From assembly GCF_900111115.1 (NCBI RefSeq), contig NZ_FOGD01000005.1, positions 1 through 64,000 on the forward strand: DNA of 64,000 nucleotides, given 5' to 3'. The position numbers and the translations under genes were made by a program. How positions within the stretch are numbered: the first letter of the stretch is position 1; the number at the start of each line of letters is the position of its first letter. Positions 48,725-57,693 of this stretch are shown here, one piece after another. The notes below the pieces were generated by a model. It was not told where the DNA came from. It did no database searches and saw nothing but the letters and a program-made list of their open reading frames with translations. This DNA comes from Giesbergeria anulus. GTDB lineage: Bacteria > Pseudomonadota > Gammaproteobacteria > Burkholderiales > Burkholderiaceae_C.

Positions 48725-49411
48725 TTAACGCTGCACCTCTTGCAGCCACTGCGCTAACTCTTGCGCAGCCTGTGCCGCCGCTTCGGCCAGGGCACGGGTG
48801 CCCCCCACTGCGTCGGCACTGGTAGCGGGCTGCCGCACCGTAAATAGGCGCTGGCCGAGCAATTGGTCTCCCGTGGCCCCCGGCACCACCACTGTGGCAC
48901 GCACGCGAACCAACCCCACGCTGTCGCTGGGGCTGGTAAAGACTTGGCTGAACTCTTCCAGTTGCACACGCAGCACCGCTGGGCGCGCTCCGGTGGCCCC
49001 CGGTGCAGCGGCGCGGGCATCGGTGGCGCGCAGCACGGCGCGGCGCTGGCCCAGCGCCGTGCGCAGCTCTTGCTCCAGCAATTGCGCGGGTGGCTGGCTC
49101 CAGCGGGCCAACTGGTAGGGGCGCAACTGCCGGGCATCGGCATAGGCCAGCCGGTACAGCACGGCGGTGCTGGCATCGGCATAACTGGCCCCTTGCACAT
49201 CGGCCAACACCACCGCAGACAAGGGCGTGCGCGGGTCAGCAGGCTGGGGCATGAGCAAGCCGGGGCCAAAATCGTACAGTACTGGGCGCGCTGGTGACTG
49301 TGGCACGGCGGCACAACCGCCCAGCAAGAGCAGCCCCGCGAGGCTGCACAGCCCAAGCCAAGGTTTTGTTCGGGCAGCAATGTTGGCGTACATAGTCTGC
49401 ATTGTCCTCAT
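48725..49411 (-). CDS. ABC-type transport auxiliary lipoprotein (PqiC/DUF330-like)
   Basis: 228 aa. The signal peptide ends in the lipobox LLLGGC before AAVPQ. The family motif VLYDFGPG follows (about residue 46), and the Ala-rich C-terminus ends QAAQELAQWLQEV. It is the last gene of the mlaE-mlaF-mlaD unit, overlapping mlaD by 4 bp. Such lipoproteins link MCE-type lipid transporters to the outer membrane. There is no MlaC or MlaB gene here, so this lipoprotein probably serves as the periplasmic partner. Confidence 0.85.
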   Translation of the reverse strand: MRTMQTMYANIAARTKPWLGLCSLAGLLLLGGCAAVPQSPARPVLYDFGPGLLMPQPADPRTPLSAVVLADVQGASYADASTAVLYRLAYADARQLRPYQLARWSQPPAQLLEQELRTALGQRRAVLRATDARAAAPGATGARPAVLRVQLEEFSQVFTSPSDSVGLVRVRATVVVPGATGDQLLGQRLFTVRQPATSADAVGGTRALAEAAAQAAQELAQWLQEVQR

Positions 49412-50394
49412 GGTTGGGCCAAGGGCACCGCTGGCTCGGCAAAGCCAGGCTCGCCGGGGCCGGGCACAGCCCGGCCAGAGCCATACAGCAGGGCTTGGGG
49501 GTTGTCGTTCAGGTTGGCAGCCACCCGACCCAACTGGCGGGCGGCATAAGAGGCATCGTCACTGACGCCTTCGATGTGGGCCAAGGTGCTGTGGTTAAAG
49601 CGGTCAATGGCATGGCTGAGGGCTTGGGCACCCACCGTGACTTGCTCTAGCGCGCCGCCTTGGGCGTTGAGCTGCCCCGCCGTACGCCCCCAAGCGCGGG
49701 CCACACCAGCCACCTCAGTGCTGGTACTTTGCAGCGATTGCAGGGTGCGGCTGGTCTCTTGCGCCAGCGGCGGCAAAGCCGCCAAGGCGGGGTCAAGCCG
49801 CTGGCTGACGGTGGCGTCTAAGCGCCGTCCCAGTGCCCCGACACTACCAGCGGCTTGGCCGATCTCGGTCAAAGCGGTGCCAATGCGCTGCTGGTTGTCA
49901 TCGCTGAGTAATTGGTTGATGCGCTGCACGGCCTCATCCACCCGCCCCAAAATGGCTTGGCCTTGGTCAGCCAATTGGCTAAACGGCGAGTTGCGCAGCG
50001 GCAGCCGGGGCAAGCCACTGGGGCCTGCGGGCAACCGGGCCTGTGGCTCTCCGGCATCATCGAGCAGCACATAGGCCAAACCCGTCACGCCTTGGTAGCC
50101 CAACACGGCAAAGGTGCTGGGCGTGAGGGGGGTGTTTTCATGCACGGCAATGCGGATCAACACATTGCCATTGATTTGGGGGTCAAAACCGATGTGCGTC
50201 ACCTTGCCCACCGCTACGCCTTTGTAGCGCACCGCCGCTTGCGGCTGCAAACCGCTCACACCAGCGCGGCTCGAAAGCTCATAGGCATGGTAGTTGCCAG
50301 CATCGCGCGTGAGCCACATACCTAGGCCCGCCACCAAAGCCGAGACAATGAGCACAAACAGCCCGGCGGCTAAAGCATGGGCTTTGTTTTCCAT
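49408..50394 (-). CDS. mlaD: MlaD/MCE-domain lipid-binding protein
   Basis: 328 aa. One N-terminal membrane anchor (HALAAGLFVLIVSALVAGLGMWL) is followed by a single MCE domain (about 38-115; VSGLQPQAAVRYKGVAVGKV). A long helical region with Gln/Leu heptads forms the rest. MCE proteins form hexameric rings that shuttle lipids across the periplasm. Both ends overlap the neighbours by 1-4 bp, so it is tightly coupled to the ATPase upstream and the lipoprotein downstream. Confidence 0.9.
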   Translation of the reverse strand: MENKAHALAAGLFVLIVSALVAGLGMWLTRDAGNYHAYELSSRAGVSGLQPQAAVRYKGVAVGKVTHIGFDPQINGNVLIRIAVHENTPLTPSTFAVLGYQGVTGLAYVLLDDAGEPQARLPAGPSGLPRLPLRNSPFSQLADQGQAILGRVDEAVQRINQLLSDDNQQRIGTALTEIGQAAGSVGALGRRLDATVSQRLDPALAALPPLAQETSRTLQSLQSTSTEVAGVARAWGRTAGQLNAQGGALEQVTVGAQALSHAIDRFNHSTLAHIEGVSDDASYAARQLGRVAANLNDNPQALLYGSGRAVPGPGEPGFAEPAVPLAQP

Positions 50395-51194
50395 CAGACC
50401 TCCTGTAGGGCCAAGGGGGGTGCCATTGCACGGCGGCCCCGCTCGCCCCGGAAAAATTGTTCCACAAAGGGATGATCGAACCGGGCTACCTCGGCGGGCG
50501 GCCCAGTGGTAATGACTTTTTTATCGGCCAGCACTGCCACGCGGGTAGCCAAGGCAAACAGGGTATCGAGATCGTGCGTCACCATCACCATCGTCGTGCC
50601 CAGCAGCGCTTGCAACTCACGCACCAAGGTGCAAAACTCATCCGAGCCATGCGGGTCTAGCCCAGCGGTAGGCTCGTCAAGCAGTAGCAGGGGCGGGTCC
50701 ATGATGAGGGCGCGGGCCAGCGCCACACGCTTGATCATGCCACCCGACAAATCAGCAGGCATCCGTGTGGCGTGTTCGGGTTTAAGGCCCACCATCTGCA
50801 ACTTGACCATGGCCGCATCACGCACTACGGCAGCGGGCAGTGTGCCTTGCTCGTTCAGGGCAAAAGCGATGTTCTCCAACACATTAAACGCCGAAAACAG
50901 CGCCCCATGCTGAAACAGCATCCCCACCCGGCTGGCCGCACCGCTGCCGCCCATCTCGTGGGCTGGGCGGCCCAACACCGTGACCGTGCCACGGGCGGGC
51001 TGGGCCAGCCCCAACATTTGGCGCAGCAGCACGGTTTTGCCCGTGCCTGAACCGCCCACCAGTGCCAGCATCTCACCGCGCTGCACCGTCAAATCCAAAT
51101 CTTGGTGGACGCTAAAAGCGGCAGCACCCTTGCCAAAAACGCTCCAGAGGCGGTCAATACGTACCACCGGGGTGGGTGCAGGCATGGTCAACAT
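50394..51194 (-). CDS. mlaF: ABC transporter ATP-binding protein MlaF
   Basis: 266 aa from the ATG at 51194, which overlaps the mlaE stop (TGATG); a second ATG lies at 51185. Walker A is LVGGSGTGKTVLLRQM, the ABC signature MPADLSGGMIKRVALARAL, and Walker B LLLLDEPTAGLDP, all intact. It energises retrograde or anterograde phospholipid transport with MlaE and MlaD. The open frame runs on to 51335 but that part lies inside mlaE and is not ABC-like. Confidence 0.93.
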   Translation of the reverse strand: MLTMPAPTPVVRIDRLWSVFGKGAAAFSVHQDLDLTVQRGEMLALVGGSGTGKTVLLRQMLGLAQPARGTVTVLGRPAHEMGGSGAASRVGMLFQHGALFSAFNVLENIAFALNEQGTLPAAVVRDAAMVKLQMVGLKPEHATRMPADLSGGMIKRVALARALIMDPPLLLLDEPTAGLDPHGSDEFCTLVRELQALLGTTMVMVTHDLDTLFALATRVAVLADKKVITTGPPAEVARFDHPFVEQFFRGERGRRAMAPPLALQEV

Positions 51195-52321
51195 CAAGAA
51201 AAGCCTACGGTTTTGAACAGCACCGCAAACAGCGCATCCACCATGATGACCATAGTGATGGCCGTGACCACCGACGCCGTGGTGCCCTCGCCTAGGCTTT
51301 GGGTGTTGGGTTTCACGCGCAGCCCCCAATGGCAACCAATCAGGGCGATCAAGACACCAAACACCATCGATTTAGACAAGGCCAACCACAGGTTGCCCAG
51401 CCCCACTGCCGCTGGCAAGGCTTGGTAAAAATAGGCCGGAGAGATACCCAAGGCCAGCTCGGCGGCCAACATGCCACCGGCCAGTGCCGCCAGCGTCGTC
51501 CACACCGCAATCAGCGGCATGGCCACAGCCAGCGCCAGCGCGCGCGGCCACACCAGCCGCAGCCCCAAAGGAATGCCCATGACGCGCATGGCGTCCAACT
51601 CTTCGGTCACGCGCATCACGCCAATTTGTGCCGTGATGGCCGAGCCGGAGCGCCCCGCCACCAAAATGGCTGCCAGCATAGGCCCCAACTCGCGAATCAG
51701 CGAAATCCCCAAAATATTGACGATAAAAGCTTCCGCGCCAAACTGGCGCAATTGCAGGCTCATCAGATAGGCCAACACTACGCCAATCAAAAAGCCCACC
51801 AAGGCCGTAATCGGCAGGGCCATCGCCCCCATGCGGTACAAATGCCCCGACACATCACGCCACGGCGCACGGTAGGGCCGGCGCAGCAGGTACAGGCTAT
51901 CGATCAGCAATTGCCCCACCAGTTGTAGCAAATGCCGGGCATGATCTAAGCCATGCAGCACCAGCACCCCCAGCCGGTCGATTTGCTCGGCCAAGCGCCA
52001 AGGCGGCGCGGGCGGTGGCGAGGTGCTGTACTTCGCTGCCCTCTCTAACAGGCTGCGGTGCTGCTCTTGCACCTGCAAGCGCTGCGGCCAAGCGCGGCCC
52101 CAATGCAGCCACAGCAGTTGCGCCCCCACATGGTCAAGCCACTCCAGCCCACGCAAATCCCAGCCTAGGCTGGGGCTGGCGGGCAGAGAGGCCAATTGGG
52201 CCGACAAAGCCCGCCATTGCCTGCGATCTCCCAAAGCCGCAGCGCCCCAACGGCCAGACAACTGCACCCACGGCCCTTCGGGGCTGTCGGTGCGTAGCAG
52301 GCGGGGCGAAGCGTCGGACAT
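51194..52321 (-). CDS. mlaE: MlaE-family permease with N-terminal STAS-like domain
   Basis: 375 aa. Residues 1-105 resemble a STAS domain (WDLRGLEWLDHVGAQLLWL), which in E. coli is the separate protein MlaB. The permease follows, with five or so helices and the family block LGPMLAAILVAGRSGSAITA. Fusion of the STAS part means no separate mlaB is needed. It is the first gene of mlaE-mlaF-mlaD-lipoprotein. Confidence 0.9.
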   Translation of the reverse strand: MSDASPRLLRTDSPEGPWVQLSGRWGAAALGDRRQWRALSAQLASLPASPSLGWDLRGLEWLDHVGAQLLWLHWGRAWPQRLQVQEQHRSLLERAAKYSTSPPPAPPWRLAEQIDRLGVLVLHGLDHARHLLQLVGQLLIDSLYLLRRPYRAPWRDVSGHLYRMGAMALPITALVGFLIGVVLAYLMSLQLRQFGAEAFIVNILGISLIRELGPMLAAILVAGRSGSAITAQIGVMRVTEELDAMRVMGIPLGLRLVWPRALALAVAMPLIAVWTTLAALAGGMLAAELALGISPAYFYQALPAAVGLGNLWLALSKSMVFGVLIALIGCHWGLRVKPNTQSLGEGTTASVVTAITMVIMVDALFAVLFKTVGFS

Positions 52322-52450
52322 GGGCAGGCGTGCAAAAGGGCAGAAAAACGGACGGTGCAGCCACCATCAAGTGGTACATGGTAGCGCGCCTGCCCAAGCT
52401 GCCCCTACAGCCCCCTGCCTGCGGGCGCTCAAAACGAACGTTTGTACGCA

Positions 52451-52783
52451 CTAACGAATGCCGCCCACATAGCGCGGGGCCAATGGTGGCGGCGCAGCCA
52501 AAGCCGCTTCGGGGCTGTGCGGCAATGGCGTGCCCAGATGCAACAACGGCGCACTGACCACCGGAGCGTTGGCAGCTTGCTGCACCGCCTGCTCTAGGCG
52601 CTGCGCCCATTCGGCCAGCTCAGTCAGTTGGTCGGCCTGCGCCCGTTGCCGGGCAAAGCGCACAATTTCTTTGGCATAGTCGGCATTGCAGGCCATCCAT
52701 TCGGTATCAGTCACCCGACCCGTTTTGCGCCGCAGCAGCACATGCATATGGGCAGCAATCGCCATGATGTCGGTATCGTTCAT
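52451..52783 (-). CDS. Hypothetical protein, 110 aa
   Basis: A small helical protein I cannot place. It starts MNDTDIMAIAAHMHVLLRRK, with AAGGAG 7 nt upstream on the minus strand, so it is likely real. The first 75 residues look like a three-helix domain with a conserved-looking TGRVTDTEWM. The last 35 residues are Pro/Ala-rich. No signal peptide. It lies 19 bp downstream of amtB on the same strand and is probably cotranscribed. Confidence 0.65.
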   Translation of the reverse strand: MNDTDIMAIAAHMHVLLRRKTGRVTDTEWMACNADYAKEIVRFARQRAQADQLTELAEWAQRLEQAVQQAANAPVVSAPLLHLGTPLPHSPEAALAAPPPLAPRYVGGIR

Positions 52784-52802
52784 GCAAGACTCCTTACCTT
52801 AC

Positions 52803-54152
52803 TTAATTACCCAAACGCTCGCGGTGCAGAGAAATGTCTAGCCCGGTCAGTTCATCCTGCACATCCACGCGCAAATCAACCACCACCAGCTGGGTCAGCC
52901 ACAGCAGCAGCGCGGTGGCCACGAGGCTGTAAGCCATCACGGCCAGCACACTGAGCATCTGCGTGAGTAGGCTGCCTTCGACACCCCCAATAGACTTATC
53001 GGCCAGCACGCCAGTGAGCAAGGCCCCGACAATGCCGCCAATGCCATGCACGCCAAACACGTCTAAAGAATCATCGGTGCGCAGCAGGCGTTTGAGTCCG
53101 GTGGCTCCCCAATAACAGGCCAGCCCGGCCACGCCGCCAATCAGCAACGCAGCTGCTGGAGTGACAAACCCCGCCGCTGGGGTGATGGCTACCAACCCCG
53201 CCACCAGCCCCGAACACAGGCCGAGCAACGAGCCACGCCCGCGCACAATGGCCTCTGCCAACATCCAAGCGGCGGCACCAGCAGCAGCTGCAATGTGCGT
53301 CACCGCCAGTGCCAAACCGGCCCGCCCTCCTGCCGACAGTGCCGAACCTGCATTAAAGCCAAACCAACCCACCCAAAGCAAGCTGGCCCCGACCATCGTC
53401 AGGCCCAAGTTGTACGGCTCAAACGCCTCACGGCCATAACCCTTGCGCGGGCCTAAAAACCAAGCGCACACCAGCCCAGCCACACCAGCGTTGATATGCA
53501 CCACCGCCCCCCCGGCAAAATCGAGCGCTCCCATCCGGGCCAACCACCCCCCCGGCTCCCACACCCAATGGGCCACGGGCGCATAGACCAACAGCGTCCA
53601 CAGCGACATAAACAGCAGCAGCGCCGAAAACCGCATCCGCTCCACCAATGCCCCCACCACCAGCGCCGCCGTAATAATGGCAAACGCGAGTTGAAACATC
53701 GCGTACACCGATTCTGGGATGTGCGGTGCCATGTGGCTCACGGCCACTTGGCCCCTGCCGATTTGGTAGTCCAGCCCGGTAAACCACAAACGGGCATTGC
53801 CACCCAGCCAAGAGGAGCCGGGCGTAAAGGCCCAAGAGTAGCCCACAGCAAACCACAGCAAACTGACCAAGCAAGTAATGCCCAGCACACTGGCCATGGT
53901 GTTGAGCACGTTTTTGCGCCGCACCATACCGGCATAAAACAGCGCAATGCCCGGCAGCGTCATCAGCAACACCAGCGCCGTTGACACCAGTATCCAGACC
54001 GTATCTGCATCGTGCAAAGTGTCTTGCGCGACCAAAGTCGGGCGTATTGGGGCAGAGGCGACTTGGGCGCTGGCTGGCCCCCAAGCCAGCAGCATCCCTA
54101 GCGCCCACACCATCATCAGCCCGGCCTTGTATCGTTTTGTTTGCATGAGCAT
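52803..54152 (-). CDS. amtB: Ammonium transporter AmtB
   Basis: 449 aa with a signal-like first helix and eleven further membrane helices. The family signature FDFAGGAVVHINAGVAGLV is present (in ALDFAGGAVVHINAG). The twin-His pore residues are in VVHINAG and DVFGVHGIGGIVGALLTG. GGGAGA precedes the start on the minus strand. It conducts NH3/NH4+ into the cell. AmtB is usually encoded with the PII protein GlnK, which blocks it; glnK is not adjacent here. Confidence 0.95.
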   Translation of the reverse strand: MLMQTKRYKAGLMMVWALGMLLAWGPASAQVASAPIRPTLVAQDTLHDADTVWILVSTALVLLMTLPGIALFYAGMVRRKNVLNTMASVLGITCLVSLLWFAVGYSWAFTPGSSWLGGNARLWFTGLDYQIGRGQVAVSHMAPHIPESVYAMFQLAFAIITAALVVGALVERMRFSALLLFMSLWTLLVYAPVAHWVWEPGGWLARMGALDFAGGAVVHINAGVAGLVCAWFLGPRKGYGREAFEPYNLGLTMVGASLLWVGWFGFNAGSALSAGGRAGLALAVTHIAAAAGAAAWMLAEAIVRGRGSLLGLCSGLVAGLVAITPAAGFVTPAAALLIGGVAGLACYWGATGLKRLLRTDDSLDVFGVHGIGGIVGALLTGVLADKSIGGVEGSLLTQMLSVLAVMAYSLVATALLLWLTQLVVVDLRVDVQDELTGLDISLHRERLGN

Positions 54153-54211
54153 GGTTCTCCCTGCGTGGATGTAGTGCCCTAGCTACTGCACAAGCCATGC
54201 CAAGCCCGAAA

Positions 54212-54335
54212 CGGCTGTTCTGCCGGAATAAAGCGGCCACTGCGCCCCAGAACAGGGGCAGGGAAACTCCCTATGCACCTGACCGGTGCATCCGGCTACA
54301 TTAACAGCACTCGATGGCGCATCGCAATGTGCCGG
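54212..54335 (+). ncRNA. Ladder of hairpins, candidate structured leader or sRNA
   Basis: Five hairpins lie in 124 bp: CGGC/GCCG (54212-54225), GCCCC/GGGGC (54244-54259), AGGGA/TCCCT (54260-54272), ATGCACC/GGTGCAT (54273-54291), and CCGGCtACATT/AATGTGCCGG (54292-54335), the last with an inner stem CGATG/CATCG. The middle three abut without gaps. A 75-nt linker and then a strong terminator follow before the TSUP ATG, the usual order of a riboswitch with transcriptional control. I could not match it to a known class. Confidence 0.45.
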
Positions 54336-54412
54336 ACGAGGGGCTGAGGAGACAAACCACAAAGCCACAACCATATTTTTAAGCATCCGTTATGAGATGC
54401 GACCCCCTTCCC

Positions 54413-54444
54413 AGGCGCTGACTTTATGTCAGCGCCTTTTTTTT
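54413..54444 (+). terminator. Strong intrinsic terminator upstream of the TSUP gene
   Basis: AGGCGCTGAC-tttat-GTCAGCGCCT is a perfect 10-bp stem followed by eight T residues on the plus strand. No plus-strand protein gene precedes it within the 260 bp up to amtB, so it either ends an sRNA or attenuates transcription into the gene starting at 54474. Confidence 0.88.
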
Positions 54445-54473
54445 CCCTATCACCCTGATGGGACAATCCGGGC

Positions 54474-55232
54474 ATGGAATGGTTTGTAATAACGCTCGCT
54501 TCTGGGCTGGCCGGGTTTGTCGATGCCATCGTGGGCGGCGGTGGGCTGGTGCTGTTGCCCGCTCTGTTTGCCACCTTTGCCACGGCAGCACCTGCTACGC
54601 TGATGGGCACGAACAAAGGCGCGGCTATTTGGGGAACGGCTATTGCCAGTTGGCAATACAGCCAGCGGGTGCAACTGCGCTGGCCCACCCTGTTACCGGC
54701 AGCATTGGCTGGGTTTGTGGGTGCTTTTGCGGGGGCTTGGGCCGTCACGGTGCTGTCGCCCGATTTTTTGCGCAAACTGCTGCCGTTGGTACTGCTGGCC
54801 GTACTGGCCTACACCTTGGTCAAAAAAGACTTGGGCCAGCACCATGCTCCTCGGTTAGCCCCACGCGCCGAGTGGCTGACCGCCAGCCTGATCGGTGCCA
54901 GCCTAGGGTTTTACGATGGCTTTTTTGGGCCGGGCACCGGCAGCTTTTTGGTCTTTTTGTTGGTGCGCGTGCTTGGCTACGACTTTTTGAACGCTTCGGC
55001 CTCAGCCAAGGTGCTCAATGTCGCCACCAATATCGCGGCGCTGATTTTGTTTGCACTCAAAGGCCATGTCTGGTGGCATCTGGCCCTGCCACTGGCAGTA
55101 GCCAATGTGCTGGGCAGCCTGCTGGGCACTTGGATGGCCTTGCGCCACGGTGCGGGCTTTGTGCGCGGTATTTTTCTGGCCGTGGTCAGCGCGCTCATCC
55201 TCAAGACGGGCTATGACGCCTTTTTGCGCTAA
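54474..55232 (+). CDS. TSUP-family transporter (TauE/SafE)
   Basis: 252 aa with about eight membrane helices in two repeats. It starts VITLASGLAGFVDAIVGGGG, the standard family opening, and the second repeat contains GASLGFYDGFFGPGTGSFL. Members export sulfite, sulfoacetate or other organic anions; the substrate cannot be told. The preceding hairpin ladder and terminator suggest regulation by premature termination. It overlaps the stop of the convergent mrdA by 4 bp. Confidence 0.88.
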   Translation: MEWFVITLASGLAGFVDAIVGGGGLVLLPALFATFATAAPATLMGTNKGAAIWGTAIASWQYSQRVQLRWPTLLPAALAGFVGAFAGAWAVTVLSPDFLRKLLPLVLLAVLAYTLVKKDLGQHHAPRLAPRAEWLTASLIGASLGFYDGFFGPGTGSFLVFLLVRVLGYDFLNASASAKVLNVATNIAALILFALKGHVWWHLALPLAVANVLGSLLGTWMALRHGAGFVRGIFLAVVSALILKTGYDAFLR

Positions 55233-57178
55233 CGCGGGCCTTGGGGCAAGCTGATGTCAGCCACGGCACGGGGGGGGCCTACGGGGGCCATCGCTTGGCC
55301 TTTGCGCACTGCAATGATGTCTTCCTCGCTGGGGTATTCGCCCAGCAGCCAGTAATCAAACACGCGCCGGGCAATCGGCGCAGCTTGGGCACCACCAAAA
55401 CCAGCGTTTTCTACAATCACGGCCAAGGCAATCTGCGGGTCATCGGCGGGGGCAAAAGCAATATACAGGGCGTGGTCGCGCTGGCGCTCTTGCAAACGGG
55501 CAGCGTTGTACTTGTCTTTTTGGCCAATGGTCACGGCTTGGGCGGTGCCAGTTTTCCCCCCCGACACATAACGTGCCCCCGCAAACACTCTGGTGGAGGT
55601 GCCGCCCTGCGTCACGCCCACCATCGCCCGCCGAATGGCATCAATATGGGCAGGCTTGTAGCCCAGTCGAACGGGCGACGGCTGCTCAATCGGGCGGCGC
55701 TCGCGCGTCACAGCATCAATGGTGGCCAGACCCAAGTGCGGGCGGTACTGGGTGCCACCATTAGACAGGGTGGCCGTGGCGTGGGCCAATTGCAGCATGG
55801 TGAAGTTGTTATAGCCTTGGCCAATCCCTAAAGAGATGGTTTCGCCCGCATACCATTTTTTGTGTTCTGGGCGGCGGTAGGTCTTGCGCTTCCACTCTTG
55901 GCTGGGCAGCACGCCGCGCAACTCGCCATTGAGGTCAATGCCCGTGATTTGGCCAAAGCCCAGCGGCTTCATGAAGTCGTGCATGGCATCGACGCCCATG
56001 TCGTTGGCCAGTTGGTAGTAATAGACGTTGCTCGATTGCACAATGCTGCGGTACAAATCTACCGCACCCAGCCCGTGATCGCCGTGGCTACGAAAGGTGT
56101 GACCGCCAAAAGTCCAAGAGCCACCATCATTGATGATGGTGCCCGGTGTGCGCTTGCCTGTCTCCAGCGCTGCCAGCCCCATAAAGGGTTTGTAGGTGGA
56201 GCCGGGCGGATAGGTGCCGCGCAAGGCTCGGTTGAGCAGCGGTTTGTCCAACGATTCGTTCAACGTAGCCCAATTTTCTTGGTCAATGCCCTCAACAAAC
56301 AAGTTCGGGTCAAAGGTAGGCTTGCTCACTAGCGCCAACACTTCCCCATTACGCGGGTCGATGGCTACCAAGGCGCCCCGGCGATCGCCAAACAGCTCCT
56401 CAACCATCAGCTGCAACTTGATATCTAGCGTCAGCGCCACGGTGTGGCCCGGCGTAGCCGGAAAGCTATTGAGCCTGCGTACGGCCCGACCTCCAGCAGA
56501 AGTTTCCATTTGGTCTACGCCGGTGATGCCGTGCAATTGGCGCTCAAAGCTTTGCTCGATACCGAGCTTGCCGATGTATTCGGTGCCCCGGTAATTGGAC
56601 TGCTCTTCCGACTCTTCGATGCGCTCTTTTTCTTTCTGGTTGATGCGGCCAATGTAGCCAATGGCATGGCTGGCCACATCGCCCAAGGGGTAGTTGCGAA
56701 ACAGCCGCGCCTTCACATCCACGCCCGGAAAGCGGTAGCGCTGGGCAACAAAACGGGCCACCTCCTCATCGCTCAGGCGTGTGCGAATGGGCAGGGAGTC
56801 AAAGCTGCGCGACTCCTCGCGCAGGCGCTTAAAGCGGCGCTTGTCACGGGGGTGGATTTCCACCACCTCTGACAGGGCCTCGATGGTTTTTTCTAAATTT
56901 CCTGCATTAGACGGGGTAATCTCTAGCGTGTAAGCGGCATAGTTGGTAGCCAACACCACGCCATTGCGATCCAAAATTAAGCCCCGGTTGGGCACCACTG
57001 GCAACACGGCAGTGCGGTTGCTTTCGGCCTGCTCGGCCAGATCGGCATGGCGCACCACTTGCAAAAACACCAAGCGCCCCACCACCAACGAAAAAGCCAA
57101 CAGCACCGCCAGCCCAACCACCACAATGCGCGCACGAAAACGTGCGCTGTCCATCTCAACGTTGCGCAGTTCAGTCAT
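55229..57178 (-). CDS. mrdA: Penicillin-binding protein 2
   Basis: 649 aa from the ATG at 57178 (MTELRNVEMDSARF), which overlaps the mreD stop by 4 bp; the open frame up to 57382 lies within mreD. A single membrane anchor near residue 20 precedes a dimerisation domain and the transpeptidase. The motifs are STYK (PPGSTYKPFMG), SSN (VQSSNVYYYQL) and KTG (SGGKTGTAQAV). It cross-links peptidoglycan during elongation. rodA, its usual downstream partner, is absent here; a TSUP gene faces it instead. Confidence 0.95.
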   Translation of the reverse strand: MTELRNVEMDSARFRARIVVVGLAVLLAFSLVVGRLVFLQVVRHADLAEQAESNRTAVLPVVPNRGLILDRNGVVLATNYAAYTLEITPSNAGNLEKTIEALSEVVEIHPRDKRRFKRLREESRSFDSLPIRTRLSDEEVARFVAQRYRFPGVDVKARLFRNYPLGDVASHAIGYIGRINQKEKERIEESEEQSNYRGTEYIGKLGIEQSFERQLHGITGVDQMETSAGGRAVRRLNSFPATPGHTVALTLDIKLQLMVEELFGDRRGALVAIDPRNGEVLALVSKPTFDPNLFVEGIDQENWATLNESLDKPLLNRALRGTYPPGSTYKPFMGLAALETGKRTPGTIINDGGSWTFGGHTFRSHGDHGLGAVDLYRSIVQSSNVYYYQLANDMGVDAMHDFMKPLGFGQITGIDLNGELRGVLPSQEWKRKTYRRPEHKKWYAGETISLGIGQGYNNFTMLQLAHATATLSNGGTQYRPHLGLATIDAVTRERRPIEQPSPVRLGYKPAHIDAIRRAMVGVTQGGTSTRVFAGARYVSGGKTGTAQAVTIGQKDKYNAARLQERQRDHALYIAFAPADDPQIALAVIVENAGFGGAQAAPIARRVFDYWLLGEYPSEEDIIAVRKGQAMAPVGPPRAVADISLPQGPR

Positions 57179-57693
57179 AGGGGACGGTTTGCATCCCGGT
57201 CGGGGGGCCGGCGCTGTGGTGCCAATAAAACCCAGCTGGCTACGGGCCAAAGCACAGCCTCTAATAAGGGGGCCACAGCCACCTCTAACCCCGGAAAGCC
57301 ACCACCAGAGACAAAACGCACCAGCAGTTGCAACGCATGCACCGCTGCAAACAAGCCCAGCAACTGTGGGGCCTGTACCCAAGGCTTAAACCACAACAAA
57401 CGCCGATGCCCCAAGCTGGTACCAAAAATCAGCGCAGCATAAGCCAAAGCATGTTGGCCTAACAAGGACGATTGCTGTACATCCATACACAAGCCCAACA
57501 CAAAGGCTACACCCATGCCAATACGGTCGGGCTGATGGATACCCCAAAAAGCCAACAAAATCAGCAACACATCGGGCAGCCAGAGCAACTGCCCCAGTGG
57601 CAACATGTTCAGCACCAGCCCCACCAACAAGGTAATGGCAATGAACACCGGATTGGCTGGCAGCAACAACTGCTGCCCACGGGGCATGATCAT
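57175..57693 (-). CDS. mreD: Rod-shape-determining protein MreD
   Basis: 172 aa with about five membrane helices (FIAITLLVGLVLNMLPLG first). It starts by overlapping the mreC stop (4 bp) and ends overlapping mrdA. It is part of the elongasome that anchors MreB filaments and MreC to the membrane. Its sequence is poorly conserved, so the call rests on topology and position. Confidence 0.9.
   Translation of the reverse strand: MIMPRGQQLLLPANPVFIAITLLVGLVLNMLPLGQLLWLPDVLLILLAFWGIHQPDRIGMGVAFVLGLCMDVQQSSLLGQHALAYAALIFGTSLGHRRLLWFKPWVQAPQLLGLFAAVHALQLLVRFVSGGGFPGLEVAVAPLLEAVLWPVASWVLLAPQRRPPDRDANRPL

Larger units (their letters stand above)
54153..54473. other. 321-bp intergenic region between divergent amtB and the TSUP gene
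   Basis: No open frame here looks real. It must hold the amtB promoter on minus and the TSUP promoter on plus, neither of which is obvious. Its right two-thirds is a set of consecutive hairpins and a terminator on the plus strand, listed separately. Confidence 0.6.

Noticed and set aside
54326-54345. Match to the guanidine-III riboswitch through CCGGACGAGG
   Set aside because: Only about ten bases agree; the rest of the conserved pseudoknot sequence is absent, and the gene downstream is not a guanidine exporter type.
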